From Flaccisagitta enflata (lineage: Eukaryota; Chaetognatha; Sagittoidea; Aphragmophora), in contig OZ231126.1 in NCBI GenBank assembly GCA_965153355.1, positions 100,378,001 through 100,442,000 on the forward strand: 64,000 nucleotides of DNA, written 5' to 3'. A program made the position numbers and the translations under genes. The notes beneath the pieces were generated by a model. That model had not been told where the DNA came from, did no database searches, and saw only the letters and a program-made list of their open reading frames with translations. Of the stretch, positions 38,371 to 49,973 are shown in pieces; the first letter of the stretch is position 1, and each line of letters starts with the position of its first letter.

Positions 38371-40785
38371 CCCTATAAACATAAGTTTAGAAAGCAAATT
38401 CTACTTCTCCACATAAAAAAATTGCTCTATTCAAAATGACAAAATTAATTCTCTCATGATCCTTTTTTCCTTTGTCCTTTAATCAGGTCCGTGAGTGTGA
38501 AAAAATTCCTGAACAGCAAAACTCTCTCTAACCAAAACGGATCAGCGCTTGCATCAACGGATTTGGCCTTTTCTTTGGATTTTTCACCCATATCAAAATC
38601 AGGCTAAGTTCTTGTGAATGATTGAAAAGAGGCCGTTTATCAACCCTTTATCCGTCCTTACATGTCGTTTGTCCTTCTGCCTTGTCAAATTGATGTATGG
38701 GCTGTTTGAAAAGTGATCCTGAGTGAATGCCGGTCTTAATCATAGAAAATACCTGTGATTTGGTTACATGCTTGTATCTATAACTAGCGTGTTGCGTGAT
38801 GACACACTGAAAGCTTGAAGTCTCTTTATTCATTAAACTAGAGAGATTTTAGCCCCAAAATTAAGACTTGTTTCTGTTTCAGTCTACATATAAAAAAAAA
38901 GGAAAAAAAACCGACATATAAACTCTTAGACTGTGTTCAACTACGGTATTTCCTGCGTTTATCACCCCCCCCCCTATTTTTAGCGCCCCTTAAAAAAAAA
39001 AAAGAAAAAAAAAGAAGAAAAAAAAGAGAACTCATAGCAAAAGGAAAACATAAAAAAAAAAAACATAATAAAAACATAAAATAGCATGCAATAAAATGAG
39101 GGTTTTGATCTATTGCACTGAATTACTGAATATTTTTCACAACATTTATATGAAATCATCTACACATACATTAATGAAGGAGGGGGCGCAAATTTGGGGA
39201 AAGAGTGTTTTCTGCTGAGAAATTATATGTATGTGTTGGCACATTAAAAACTCACTTCAAAGTCTATATCTTGGGTTGAAATTAATTTTAGAGACAGAAA
39301 ATCAAATGACGAAATTTCAAAGGCATCTTAGGACAAAGAACTTATCTTATGTTATTCTAATGCAAACTTTTTAAGTACATCTAGATTCTTTTCATTTCCC
39401 CTACTAACCTCCATAAAACAAATTCAATAGTGCCCCGCATTTTTTTTATTACTTAAATAGGAAAAAAATGGTCAAGGTCAAAGATAAGTTATTGGGTTAT
39501 GGTCAAGTTAGTAGGCTTTTCAAACTATCACCCGTTAGTGAAAGTATATCACATCCTTTTAACACAAGATATAAAAGTAATAGGATCAAAGGATATTCGA
39601 GATTCCGTTAAAACTCCAACCGTACATATTGGGAAAACATTCAGTAACTTTTGCCAGTTGAGATTGATCACCCTGTAAGTACAGTAGAACGTCGGTATGG
39701 GGGATTTCTAGGGACTGACTATTTTTTTTGTCTCCTTAATCAAAAATCCCTTATATTAAATTCATTGTTTTATTAAGAATTTTTAGTTAGTTACTAATAA
39801 CTACAAAATTCACAGCGTAACCACATCCATATGCTTTAAGTTTTTTCATCAGCAGTGATCAAGTTCATGGCTGTGCATTCATGGTGCAAGAAATATATGA
39901 TCATTTTGGAGTAAAACATTTTTTTTTTTGAAAATCATCTCCAATTGCAATTTTTTTTAAAGGAAAAAATCCATCAAATTTGTTCAAAATTTACCCTGAT
40001 ATAAGAGATATTTGAAAAAAATTTTGTCTCTTAATTCCAAGATTTCGTAAACAGATGTTTTTTTTAAATTGGAGAAGCCGGAAAAAAATCGTAACCAGAC
40101 ACTGTTGTCTCTTAAATGCGGATATCCTATAAGTGTCACTAAGATGAAATTCCACTATAGTAATCCTTTTTTTTGTCTCCCCCCACTACCCCCCCCCCCT
40201 AGAAAAAAATTGAACTGCAATGTATTCATAAACCTTCTTAATCTTTCTCTAGATTTAGGTCCCTCAAATGAAGCTGTATCTTAAAATTGCCCTACACAAA
40301 ATCAGCTTCACTTCATCAAGTACCAAACTAAAATGCAAGACCCTGATTTAGCCTACCAAAAAAACAATCTGCCATCTCCCGGTTTGCAACTAAACCAGAC
40401 ATTATCAATTTAGTGCTCAGACAATCAACTATGAACCTAATTGTTTTCCTCTTAGCTCTTTTCAAATTTACCTTATAAGTAACTTGTAATTTCAAGCCCA
40501 ATTTCTGCCCCCCCCCCTCATCGCACCCTAGTTAATATTCACATGCTTTATGCATCATGTCAACACATAAACCTGCAATTACCCTTCTACATCCATCTAC
40601 CATTTTCTACAAATTCCTGTATGCAGAACTGGCTGGCTTCCACGAATTCGCGGGGCAACATTTGGTGGCACTTTAAGGAACCATCCTCAATTTGAAGTGT
40701 CATCTGGGATTCCCTGACCTCTCTTGCAAAGCAACGACACACAACTGAGAACTGAGCCACCACACCCTCTCAAAATGCGTGCCAG
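38371..40785. other. AT-rich, no gene seen
   Basis: Homopolymer-rich unique DNA (C8-C9 and A10-A14 runs) without coding frames over 80 codons that look real. Confidence 0.6.
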
Positions 40786-40968
40786 ATGGGCGGTCACCCT
40801 CAACAACAACAACAACAACCCTCTCAACCCACCACACAATCTTTTGGCATTACTGAAGCAGCTCTGAAACAAGTTTATCCTGCCGAGTTTAGTCCAAAAG
40901 GGGGGTCAGTTGTACAACCTCTGTCACCCCACGTGGGTTGCTCAATACCCTCGTCAGCAATTACTTGA
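40786..40968 (+). CDS. Possible small Gln-rich ORF
   Basis: ATG 40786 opens a 60-codon frame with Gln6, PSQPTTQSFG and EAALKQVYPAEFSPKG. It has the flavour of the other low-complexity proteins in the window but is short, without homologues I recognise, and overlaps a (CAA)n region. Could equally be chance. Confidence 0.2.
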   Translation: MGGHPQQQQQQPSQPTTQSFGITEAALKQVYPAEFSPKGGSVVQPLSPHVGCSIPSSAIT

Positions 40969-40972
40969 CAAC

Positions 40973-41065
40973 CATAACAACAACGACAACAACAACAACA
41001 ACAACAACAACAACCAACAACAACAACCAACAACCACAACCACAACCCCAACCACAAAACAACAA

Positions 41066-41100
<35 letters not shown>

Positions 41101-41110
41101 GCAACAACAG
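40973..41110. repeat. (CAA)n interrupted microsatellite
   Basis: CAA/AAC triplets with CCA interruptions. Confidence 0.9.
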
Positions 41111-42490
41111 CTCTCACACCCGCACTCGAGCGCGTGTGTGATCGAGCTTCATACAATGATAAGATATGTAAATTCCACGACGGGACGGCAGCTCATGCAT
41201 CTACTATTCAATGCGTGTGTGACTAGACATGACCATGAAAATCGCTAACTGGCAACCAAATTCAGAAAAGGCTCTAATAATTGCAATGTGCCTTGTGTGA
41301 AACAAAGACTCAGCAAAACCAATCATGTGTGTAATAAAGCTTTGACAGAGAATCTGCGTCAGAATGGCCTTTGCCTCATAAGGCCCCGTGTCTTTTGTAG
41401 AAGCAAGCTAATTCTTTAGGAAAAAAACTGGAAGACTACAACACATCATTTCTTAAAGACTGCAAGTTCTCCCTGTCTTGTGTTCTTATCCCCTCCCAAT
41501 TATAGGCACAACCACATACCCATTTCCCCCCCTCCGCACTGATCTCCCTCATATCTTTTCCCTCTTATCCAAATCTCAATACACTTTATTACCACCTGCG
41601 CTTATATTGATTTTTTCATAGTCTTTCCTTTCACCCCCCCCCCAAGTTTAAACATGCGCTTTTATATTTTCTTTTTATACACTGAGCCAATCAATTTCTT
41701 AAAAAAAAAAAAATTTAGAAGCTTCTGTTAATTGTTTCATGTTCTTACATGTCGTAATATTGCTCTATAATACTGCATTCAATTCCAAATTACCCTTGTT
41801 GTTTTTTTTTTTTTACATTATTTCAGCCCCACATTTTGTAAAGCTTTTTATGGATTTTATGTTTTACAAATCATAATCTCGCCTTCTACATAATATTGCA
41901 TTCAATACCAAATTTCCCTAAATTTGTTACACAATATTTCAGTCCCCTTCTACTTATTTCAGTCTCTTTTATTCAATGATCAAATTAAATCAATTTCATT
42001 TTTTGTACTTTCAACTGTATGTACAGCTTTTGTTACACTTTTTATGTTCTACATGTAGTAATCCTAATCTCTTCATAATATTGCATTCAAACCTAAATTA
42101 TCCTTGTTTTTTTCACATTATTCCAGTTGCAATGCTTTTCTTATATGTATCCTAACCCCTGCCCCCATCCCACCACCGACACAAACGTGTCATCCTTGCT
42201 ATATAGAGCCATGCTTTGCCTTTTCTTTTTTTCAACCGATCTGTCATCTGAATTCAAGTTTTACTCACCTCGCTCATGTTGTCATTTGCTTTATGTAACT
42301 TGCAGGGGTATTTAAGATGGTTAAACAGCACTTCAACATTCAAAATCACTTTCAGTCCTCAAGAAACACTTAGATCACACTATTAACTAAAACTACTCCA
42401 TAGTGCCCTAAACAAAGAGCGCGATATACACTAGTGTATTTAGGTATGGATAAAAATATTTGACACTCTCTATGCTCGTTGAAATATTCT
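41111..42490. other. AT-rich, no gene seen
   Basis: Three or four loose copies of CATATTGCATTCAA..CCAAAT..CCCTT(G/A) words (41765, 41890, 42075) suggest an old tandem repeat of about 150-170 bp. Confidence 0.45.
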
Positions 42491-42813
42491 AAGCGGTGGG
42501 GCGCCTGATACCCTATCGCATATATCGCGCTCCATCACGCACCCCCACCCCAAACCTCGCTGTTCAACCTACTTATCTCACCCCCGCCGTCGCGCTGTGC
42601 CCGAGCTACATTTATCCCTTCCTCCTCCTCTACATAGAGAAGAGGAAGTAGGAGGAAGAGTATTGAGAGGGGTTCTGGACCCTGCCGATTATCTCACGAC
42701 TCTGAATATAACCACCTTGCCTTACACATCTCTTCTTCTTCTCATCACCGTGTAGGTAGTGCTGGAAGTGTTGTTGCTAGGGGAGTATATTGGGTTCCTT
42801 CTGGTGAAATACC

Positions 42814-42816
<3 letters not shown>
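42491..42816. repeat. 314-bp dispersed repeat, copy 2, headed by AAGCGGTGGGGCG
   Basis: 42503-42816 matches 14401-14714 with two differences, both G in copy 1 and A here. This copy is preceded by the tRNA-D-arm-like 13-mer and followed by (GA)n, whereas copy 1 is preceded by (GA)n and followed by a tRNA-T-arm-like stretch. Confidence 0.8.
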
Positions 42817-42897
<81 letters not shown>

Positions 42898-43060
42898 AGG
42901 GATTTTATATGTTAAGAAAATGAGCTCTTGACATAAATGAGGGATAATGTATATTTACCTGAGATAAACAAGGCCGGTGGGTGGGGTACAAGTGAACATG
43001 GGGTAGAGATGTTTCAAAAGATGAGAAATCACAAAGGAAGTCTTTCCACTTGAACTCTGG

Positions 43061-43098
<38 letters not shown>

Positions 43099-43102
43099 GA
43101 GT

Positions 43103-43176
<74 letters not shown>
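42817..43176. repeat. Two (GA)n microsatellites
   Basis: GA at 42815-42893 and 43067-43175, the second with GTGAGA interruptions; about 170 bp of unique DNA between. Confidence 0.95.
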
Positions 43177-43181
<5 letters not shown>

Positions 43182-43854
43182 AGAAATGGAGAGAAAGAAA
43201 AAGAAAGAGAGACAAGAATATCAGCGGGCGGAAGAACGACGACACAAAGATTCCAGACGTAATGTAATAAGAAAAGATCATTAGTAGAAACTAAAACATT
43301 CAAGTTCATCGACACCTCCTCCTTGGCTATGAGAATGAATGGAAAAAAAGTTTCTTCCTCTTCTTTTTATGTTCCGCCCTGTTCCGACTTCAATTCTTCC
43401 TTTTGTATTAATTTTTTGGAAAAATATTTTCTTCACGCTCTTTTTTTTCCTATACATATCAGGTTGCAGTAACGAGCCATCGTCTTAGAATTCTAGCAGT
43501 TTCTACAAAAAAGACGACGCGTGGGGGGTGGGGAAAAGAAGAAGAAGAAGAGGAAGGGAAATCATCGGAGATCCGAAAAATGACAAACGACCAAAAAAAG
43601 AAAACTTGGAACAGACGTAAGGGGCAGAGTTTAGGCTTGGTTGATTCTCCTTTCACCTTTTCCGATGATTTTACATCGGCCAAGTTGCTTTTCTTCTTTT
43701 TTTCCTAACAACAGTTATGCATCATAGACCTTAGATAATGTACGTTTTTCTGTCTCAGGTTCAGAACGGAAAATTTTGTGCCGATGATGGATTTTTTATT
43801 CTGAAAAAGGGAAAATCAGACTTTGAATTTCTATGGTGTTCTCTGAACTGGAAT

Positions 43855-43856
<2 letters not shown>
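43177..43856. other. No gene seen
   Basis: A/G-rich then mixed DNA. A reverse frame at 43459-43683 (74 codons) and a forward one at 43738 are not supported by any motif. Confidence 0.45.

Positions 43857-43903
<47 letters not shown>
43857..43903. repeat. (CT)n microsatellite at the 5' junction of the retroelement
   Basis: CT dinucleotides directly abutting the first recognisable RT codons. Confidence 0.95.
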
Positions 43904-43907
<4 letters not shown>

Positions 43908-45380
43908 TGGCGCTCTATCCTATGGTACCAAGAGGAAAGGCGGAAGAAGCGATGAGAAAAAACCTGGATGACAGAGAAACAAAAGCGATACCAACAGAGG
44001 ACCTAATGGAGCTGGCCAAGCTAGTATTAGACAATAATGAATTTGAATTTGAGGGGGAAAGTTTCATTCAAAAGGAGGGAACCGCGATCGGCAGTAAGCT
44101 TGGCAAAAACTATGCTTGCACATACATGGGAGAGTGGGAGAAGGAAGTGAACCAAAAAGCGGAGGAAGAAATAGGGAAGAAGCCAAGGTTTTGGAAGAGG
44201 TTCGTGGACGACATAATTGGGGTATGGAAGGGGAGTAAAGAAGAATTTCTGAAATTTATAGAGATATGCAACAACAACGAGGAAAGAATTAAGGTTACGT
44301 ATGACATTTGCGAGAAAGAAGCTATATTTTTGGATGTCAAGGTTACAAGAAAGGAAAACGGGGATCTAAAGACAGAATTATATGTCAAGCCTACAGACAG
44401 GACGAGATATCTACATAGAGATTCTGATCATCCAAGACATGTCAAGGAGGGAATTGCCAAAGGGCAAGCAAGAAGACTAAGACGACTGTGCAGCGAGGAG
44501 GAAGATTATTGGAAGTATGCTGAGAAAACAAAGGAGAAGTTACTGAGCAGAGGATACGGGGAAGTACAGGTGAAAAGACAGATGAAGGAAGGGTTCAGAA
44601 TGAGTCGAGACGAAGCAATGGAAAGGGCGAAGAAAAGGGAAGACAAAAGAATAAATTTTGTGACAACTCACAGCGCGCACCTCCCAAACGTCAACAGAAT
44701 CTTGAAAAGGCATGGACATTTCTTGCGAGAGGAAGGGCTGGACAGATATATCAAGGACACACCGAGGCTGAGTTTGAGGAGAGGAAAAAACTTGGCAGAT
44801 CTCATTGTCAATGCGAAGAAGAAGAAGACAAGTGAAGCAGGATCGGGACCCTGTGGGAGAGAGTGCAAACTATGCAAATTCATGGTGGAGACCAAGGAGG
44901 TGACAGACAAAAGAGGGGAGAAAAGGAAAATCAAGGGAAAGATGGATTGCAGGACGGTGGGAGCGATTTATGGAATGTGGTGCAAAAAGTGTGAAAAGGT
45001 GATCTACGTCGGCAAGACCCAGAACAGAGTCATGGATCGATTTATAGGGCATCGAGCGGACTTAAGAGGAAATGACGAAACCAAACCGGCTTACCACTTC
45101 AAGAAAGAAGGGCATCAGGATGAGGATATGGGAGTGATGGTCATTGAGGAAGTGAAAGGAAAGGACGACGTATACAGAGTCACGAGGGAAAGATACTGGA
45201 TTAATTGCCTGGGGACTTACAACGAGGAGAATAAGAGGAAGTGAAAAGCATGAACCTGGGTTTTTTTTAAGATGAAAAAGATTATAACCCAGGGGAATGT
45301 TCAAAAAAGGATCAGTCTAAATTTGGACTCTATTGTGTTTGGACTGAATTACCAGAAATTTGCGAAAAAAAAGGTGAAAA
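43904..45380 (+). mobile_element. Penelope-like element, 5'-truncated
   Basis: Contains an uninterrupted RT + GIY-YIG frame and about 130 bp of 3' flank. The 5' part of the element (LTR-like region and RT N-terminus) is absent, replaced by (CT)n. The 3' boundary is an estimate. Confidence 0.75.
43907..45244 (+). CDS. Penelope-like reverse transcriptase/GIY-YIG endonuclease (C-terminal 445 codons)
   Basis: The frame enters from the microsatellite, so there is no genuine start codon (first codon GTG). VALYPMVPRG (1-10) is what remains of RT motif A. QKEGTAIG (55-62) is motif B, FVDD (99-102) the catalytic motif C, FLDVKV (141-146) motif D, LYVKPTDRTRYLH (158-170) the next RT block. Then a basic linker, a CGRECKLC zinc-like cluster (316-323), and the GIY-YIG nuclease: AIYGMW (353-358), YVGKT (367-371), DRFIGHR (377-383) and a C-terminal RERYWINCLGTYNEEN. 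This is the canonical order of endonuclease-bearing Penelope-like elements, in which RT copies the RNA at a nick made by the nuclease. The open frame suggests a fairly recent insertion. Confidence 0.9.
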
Positions 45381-45537
45381 GGAAAAAGAAAAAAAGTTTT
45401 GTAAACAATTTTGCTATGAATAATGAATTCGTTTGAAAAGTGAAATGACAGTTTGTATTTAAACATTCCAGGCTAAAAAATCCCTCGACAAAGACGGCAT
45501 GGGCCGTCGAAAATTCGGGAAAACTTTGTTATTATTC

Positions 45538-45573
<36 letters not shown>

Positions 45574-46428
45574 CTTTCGTTCTTTCTTTCTTTCTTTCTC
45601 TTTCTTTCTCTTTTTTCTTTCTTTTTCTTTTTTCTTTCTTCTCTCTTTTCTCTCTTTTCTCTCTCTCTCTCTTCTCTTTCTCTTCTTCTCTCTTTCTCTC
45701 TCTTTGAGAGAGAGGGTATTATGGTTTTGTATTTTTTTGCCTATCTTTGCAACTTTTGGTCATTATCTCTGTCTGGTTTTCACTCCTTTTAAAACCCCTC
45801 CTCTTCTCCGTCTTTGCCTTTTCCAGACTAAATTTAAGTTTAGGAACCGGTCAACCGTTAACAGCGGCTTTCTCTCTACCTAAGAGGGATTCCCCGTTAG
45901 TCCGTTCCCCCCCCTTCTTCTTCTTCTTCTTCTTATTCTTCTTCTTCTTCTTCTTCTTCTTTTTCTTTCTCAATGAGATGTTAGCGTTCGTCGACAGAGC
46001 TCCTGCGCTATGATCTAGAGAAACAGGCCGATACACTGGATATCTGTACTTGTAATCTGAACAAAGGAAATACGAGAAATGAATAGAAGAATCAAGATTG
46101 ACCCGAGCCCTACTGCCCCCTGCCCCTGCCCCAACCCCGCGTTCGTCCTTCTTCTTCGTACCGTCCTCTTCGTCCGGTCTTCGTCCTGCGCCTCCTCTTC
46201 CCTCTCCTCCTCCCTCTTCTCTCTCCTCCTACCTCTCCTCCTCCCTCTTCCCTCTCCTCCTACCTCTCCTCCTCCCTCTCCCCTCTCCTCCTACCTCTCC
46301 TCCTCCCTCCTTCTCCTCCTCCTCCCTCTGTCCTTTAATAATGTCAGTCAGTGCGATCTATTAACCTGAGAATCTGTAGCGAAGTTGGAGATGCCTTTGG
46401 AACGATTATTAAATGAATTGAGAGTATC
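45381..46428. repeat. Pyrimidine-rich microsatellites, no gene
   Basis: (CT)n and CTTT/TTCT runs at 45540-45710, (TTC)n at 45917-45962, and an about 150-bp pyrimidine strand of CTCCTCCT(A/C)CCTC units at 46190-46335. Unique sequence between them shows nothing. Confidence 0.8.
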
Positions 46429-46698
46429 TTGATTTGCTGTTCGTACGGTAAGAGGGTGAATGACGATAATGATCCGATGTACGGAGTTGTTTTGGAGATC
46501 GGTCATTATCGTTATCGTCCTCTCACCGCCGAGCGGCTCGGGCGCAGTATCTCTTTGATACCCCCGCCTATCCTTGAGGAGGAAAGACGAAGGGATACCG
46601 TGGGAGATACTGTGACCGAGTCCGTATGCGCCCTCTCTGGATTGTGTTCCTGTGATGTCATTTTGTGCTCCTCGTGTGTTTGTTTGTCTGTTTGCTGA
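46429..46698 (+). CDS. Possible terminal exon, unrecognised
   Basis: Frame ending in TGA 46696-46698, followed 24 bp later by AATAAA. Likely coding from about 46450: VNDDNDPMYGVVLEIGHYRY followed by RPLTAERLGRS, then Pro/Glu/Arg and a Cys-rich tail ALSGLCSCDVILCSSC. The GHYRY strand recalls the final His strand of OTU-like proteases but this is far from proof. The listed left edge is a TTG, not a start; an acceptor or an upstream exon is needed. Confidence 0.35.
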   Translation: MICCSYGKRVNDDNDPMYGVVLEIGHYRYRPLTAERLGRSISLIPPPILEEERRRDTVGDTVTESVCALSGLCSCDVILCSSCVCLSVC

Positions 46699-46721
46699 CT
46701 GACGTTTGTTAACTTTGAGGT

Positions 46722-46727
46722 AAATAA
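46722..46727 (+). promoter_or_regulatory. Poly(A) signal AATAAA
   Basis: TTGAGGTAAATAAAGTTGTC, 24 bp after the stop codon of the candidate terminal exon, followed by a T/G-rich stretch. Confidence 0.45.
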
Positions 46728-47756
46728 AGTTGTCTCTGTATTTCCGTCTTTTATTTGTTATTGTAGTTCAGTGTGGTTTTCATCTCTAGTTTGATAGTTA
46801 GTGTTCGTACTTATACAGTGAGTCTTCTGTACGTGTTTTTTTTTTTTTTTTTTTTTTTGTGATGATAGAGATTCAATCGTATTCTAGAGAGTGTTATTTT
46901 GTTATTTTCATTTTTGTTTTATTGTTTCTTATTTTGTATAATCTTTTTGTATATGTGTTACTATGAGGGTTTTTTTTTGATTTTATGACCTATTTTTAAC
47001 TCGAATACTATTTAAAGTGAATATCGGTATTGTCACATGTTCATTATTTTGGTTTAACTGTTTGAGATTTCATGTTTTACTTTAGTTTAGGGTTTAGAAG
47101 GTTTTTTATTGTTCTTATTTTAACCTTGTCTATCTTGGTAAGATGCCAACATTTCTATCGAGCTCTTGGTAATACTGGCTTGTATTTAGGATGATCCCCC
47201 TCGTCGTGGGATTTCAGGTAAGGTGTCGAAGTTGGCTTTTTGTCAAGCCGTTCTCCTGTGATCTCCCAATTAGTGAACCGGAAGTTGCCGCGAAGTTGGT
47301 GCCGGAGGCGACGCGTTTCCGGTTACGCCCACTCTGTAGTCGAGAAAAGGGAGATTCTTATCGACGTTCTCTTTCTCTTCCTCGATTCTCGATTTCGACG
47401 CCTTCTCGTTTCCGGATCCGACGGTGTTCGTCTCCTTCAAGCTCTCTGATAGGTGGAGATGACTATTCTAAATTGAGTGTGTTATCATGAGAGTGATATC
47501 ATGCACTACATTCTGTTTTTTATAAGAGCTTAGTTTATAAGAACATCAAGGTTTTGAATGACTCCAAATTTAAGAACGTCTTAAGAACATACAGGGGTTT
47601 TAGATCTTGAGGAAAATTTTGCTTAAGGTAATATATTATATATACTATATATCAAGAAAATAGACGGGAGTTGTCGAGGGAGGAGGAGGAGGCTTTCTCG
47701 GGGCTTAGGGGCCCGTTGTCCCAGAAGTATTACAAAAAATAAACGAGGGACAACGA
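46728..47756. other. No clear gene
   Basis: T-rich DNA with a T run of about 23 at 46837. GGGATTTCAG-GTAAGG at 47208-47223 is a good splice donor consensus after ATGATCCCCCTCGTC (47190), so a small first exon there is possible; two overlapping frames at 47191-47490 are unrecognised. Confidence 0.3.
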
Positions 47757-47853
47757 CGAGAACGGGAGCGACCTTCGGCCGCTCCCGTTCTCGACGTCTA
47801 AAAACACAACTCGAACTCCTCATCCGGCGACAGCCGTAGGCCGTCGCCGGATG
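47757..47853. repeat. Twin perfect hairpins
   Basis: Hairpin 1: CGAGAACGGGAGCG (47757-47770), 9-nt loop, CGCTCCCGTTCTCG (47780-47793). Hairpin 2: CATCCGGCGAC (47821-47831), 11-nt loop, GTCGCCGGATG (47843-47853). Both stems are perfect and GC-rich in an otherwise ordinary stretch. Confidence 0.75.
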
Positions 47854-47935
47854 GGGAGGAGGAGTATAAAGAGGAAGTGTCGCAGCGGCGGCCATCGCGA
47901 CGCGCGCGCCCCCTTACAAGTCGACAAAAACAAAA

Positions 47936-48360
47936 TGCAAAGACAGAAAGACAGACAGACAGACAGATATGACAGATAAGACAGACAAGACAGACAAGTT
48001 AGACAAGACAGCAATCACTTAATATATCAAATCAATCATTCATTCAATTAATCAGTCAACGACAAATCAAACAATCAACTAATCAAACAATCAGCCAATC
48101 AGTCAGGCAGTCGGGCAATCAGTCAGTTGGTCCGTAAGTTGGGCAGTCAGCCAGCCAGTCGGCCAGCCAGTCAGTCAGTCAGTCAGTCAATCCGTCAGTC
48201 AGGCAACCAAATATACAATTATTCCATCATCAATGTTAATCAGTCAGTCAGTTAATCCGTTAGTCGGTCGGGCGGACATTCAGTTGGTTGGTTGGTTGGT
48301 TGGTTGGTTGGTTGGCTGGCTGGCTGGTTGGTTGGTTAGTCGACAACCAACCAGAGCTAT
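47936..48360. repeat. GACA, CAGT and TTGG tetranucleotide repeats
   Basis: AGACAGACAGAC at 47940-48010, AATCAATCAGTCAGTC-type runs at 48015-48260, GGTTGGTTGG at 48287-48345. Confidence 0.85.
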
Positions 48361-48407
48361 ATCTACATGTTTCCCGTTTGGTTCCATCATTTCCAATTAA
48401 TTGTTAA

Positions 48408-48869
48408 TTTATTCATTCATTCATTCATTCATTCATTTATTCCTACATTGGTTCATTCCTACATTCATTCATTTATTTGTTCATTATTTCTGCAACCTGC
48501 ATTCCTGCGTTCGTTCATTTCTACGTTCGTTCATTTGTGTGTTGGTTCTTTTCTACATTCATTCATTCATTCATTCATTCATTCATTCATTCATTCATTT
48601 ATTCATTCATTCATTCATTCATTTGTTCAGTCACCCATTCATTCATTCCTTTCCTTCCTTCATTCCTTACTTCATTCCTTCCTTCCTTCCTTCCTTCCTT
48701 CCTTCCTTCCTTCCTTCCTTCCTTCCTTCATTCCTTCAATTCATTCATTCATTCATTCATTCATTCATTCATTCATTCATTCATCCCACACGGTCTCTTA
48801 CCCCTTTTCTTTTATTCAATCTGTCTTTCTCTCTGTATTTGTCTGTCTCTGTCTGTCTCTCTCACTCTC

Positions 48870-48920
<51 letters not shown>
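48408..48920. repeat. (ATTC)n, (CTTC)n and (CT)n tracts
   Basis: ATTC units at 48410-48440, 48556-48635 and 48735-48785, CTTC at 48673-48730, CT at 48872-48920. The Phe/Ile/His/Ser frames of up to 186 codons are repeat translations. Confidence 0.95.
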
Positions 48921-48926
<6 letters not shown>

Positions 48927-49274
48927 GACTCTAGACTCTATAGACTCCTCTCCTCCCGCTCTTGATTTTTTGCGCCGGTAGTAGTAAGAAAAGAAGCCGC
49001 TTCCAATAGAAAAAAAAAACAAAATTCTTAGTTTTTTCTTTTCTTTTTTTTCCCTTGTGACTCCATACAATCTTGTTGTGACCGGCCGCTTTGAAATGTG
49101 AACCTCTGACACGTACTCTTCTTTCTTTTCTCTCGCATGACAGGTTTTTCACTTTTGCTGACGCGCTTATTGGCAAAGAGGCGGAGGGGCACGCTTCCGG
49201 TGATTTGCAGCATCTTCCTCCTCTTTATAACGTCCTCATCAGTTTTGCCGGCGTCTCTCTCCACGCGGACATCC
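48921..49274. other. No gene seen
   Basis: Mixed unique sequence upstream of the promoter. Confidence 0.4.
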
Positions 49275-49310
49275 TATAAAAGGGCCTCTCGTCTCGTCTT
49301 CTCATCAGTT
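49275..49310 (+). promoter_or_regulatory. Core promoter: TATA box plus initiator
   Basis: TATAAAAG at 49275-49282 and TCAGTT at 49305-49310. If the A of TCAGTT (49307) is +1, the TATA begins at -32, the normal spacing. TCAGTT matches the arthropod initiator TCAKTY. Downstream are GTCCGC repeats (49366-49392) and a possible donor AGAAG-GTAAATT at about 49424. Confidence 0.5.
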
Positions 49311-49772
49311 GACCATCTCGTCTTCGCGTCTGACCTTCACGTCTGACGGTCCGGGAATCGCGTCGCGTCCGCGTCCGCGTCCGCGTCCACGTCCGTAGTT
49401 GGTGTCCGTCCGTACTAGTAGAAGGTAAATTTCTAGGCTTTCTCACATACACTGTCTTTATGCCGCTCTCCTCATTACTACTCTTGCTCATTTTCCTTTT
49501 CCTTTCATTTTTTGTCGTTTCTCCTTTCTTTTCCACTATTTTCTCACTTACCTTTTTGCTAACTTCCATCATCTTATCTGTCCTCTCTTTCCTGTCGTTT
49601 CTCCTTTCTCTACTCTCTCTGTAATAAGATTCTTTCAATCTATCCTTCTACATGAAGTTAAAAACTTTTTTTCTTACTCCACCGCCTTCTCTTCTCTTTT
49701 CACTTTCCTTTCTTTTTTCAATACTCTCCGGTAAGTAAGGTCTCCCTTACTTTACTTTACTTTACCTCTGTC
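49311..49772. other. Possible first exon and intron, no protein identified
   Basis: From 49311 to about 49424 a CG-rich transcribed-looking leader, then pyrimidine-rich intron-like DNA, GGTAAGTAAGG at 49731, and CTTTACTTTA repeats before an ATG at 49773. Confidence 0.3.
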
Positions 49773-49973
49773 ATGGAGGACGACAATGAGACAACATTAT
49801 CACACAGTGGTAGTTATGGAGCAACGACGAAGCATATTTCACCCAGGCCACCTCAACCACCTAAAACCACCCAAATCAGCTACACAGTGGTAGCTATCAA
49901 GCAACGACGAAGCATATTTCACCCAGGCCACCTCAACCACCTAAAACCACCCAAATCAGCTACACAGTGGTAG
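49773..49973 (+). CDS. Short ORF running into a minisatellite
   Basis: ATG 49773 with MEDDNETTLSHSGSYGATTK, then 40 codons translated from the 80-bp minisatellite before a stop. The acidic opening looks like a protein start, but 80 is not a multiple of three, so the array is not coding as such. Probably either a gene whose body was replaced by the array or chance. Confidence 0.2.
   Translation: MEDDNETTLSHSGSYGATTKHISPRPPQPPKTTQISYTVVAIKQRRSIFHPGHLNHLKPPKSATQW

Noticed and set aside
49200-49310. Hammerhead ribozyme core on the minus strand (CTGATGAG near 49245 and 49298)
   Set aside because: The required GAAA segment and cleavage-site helices are not in place.
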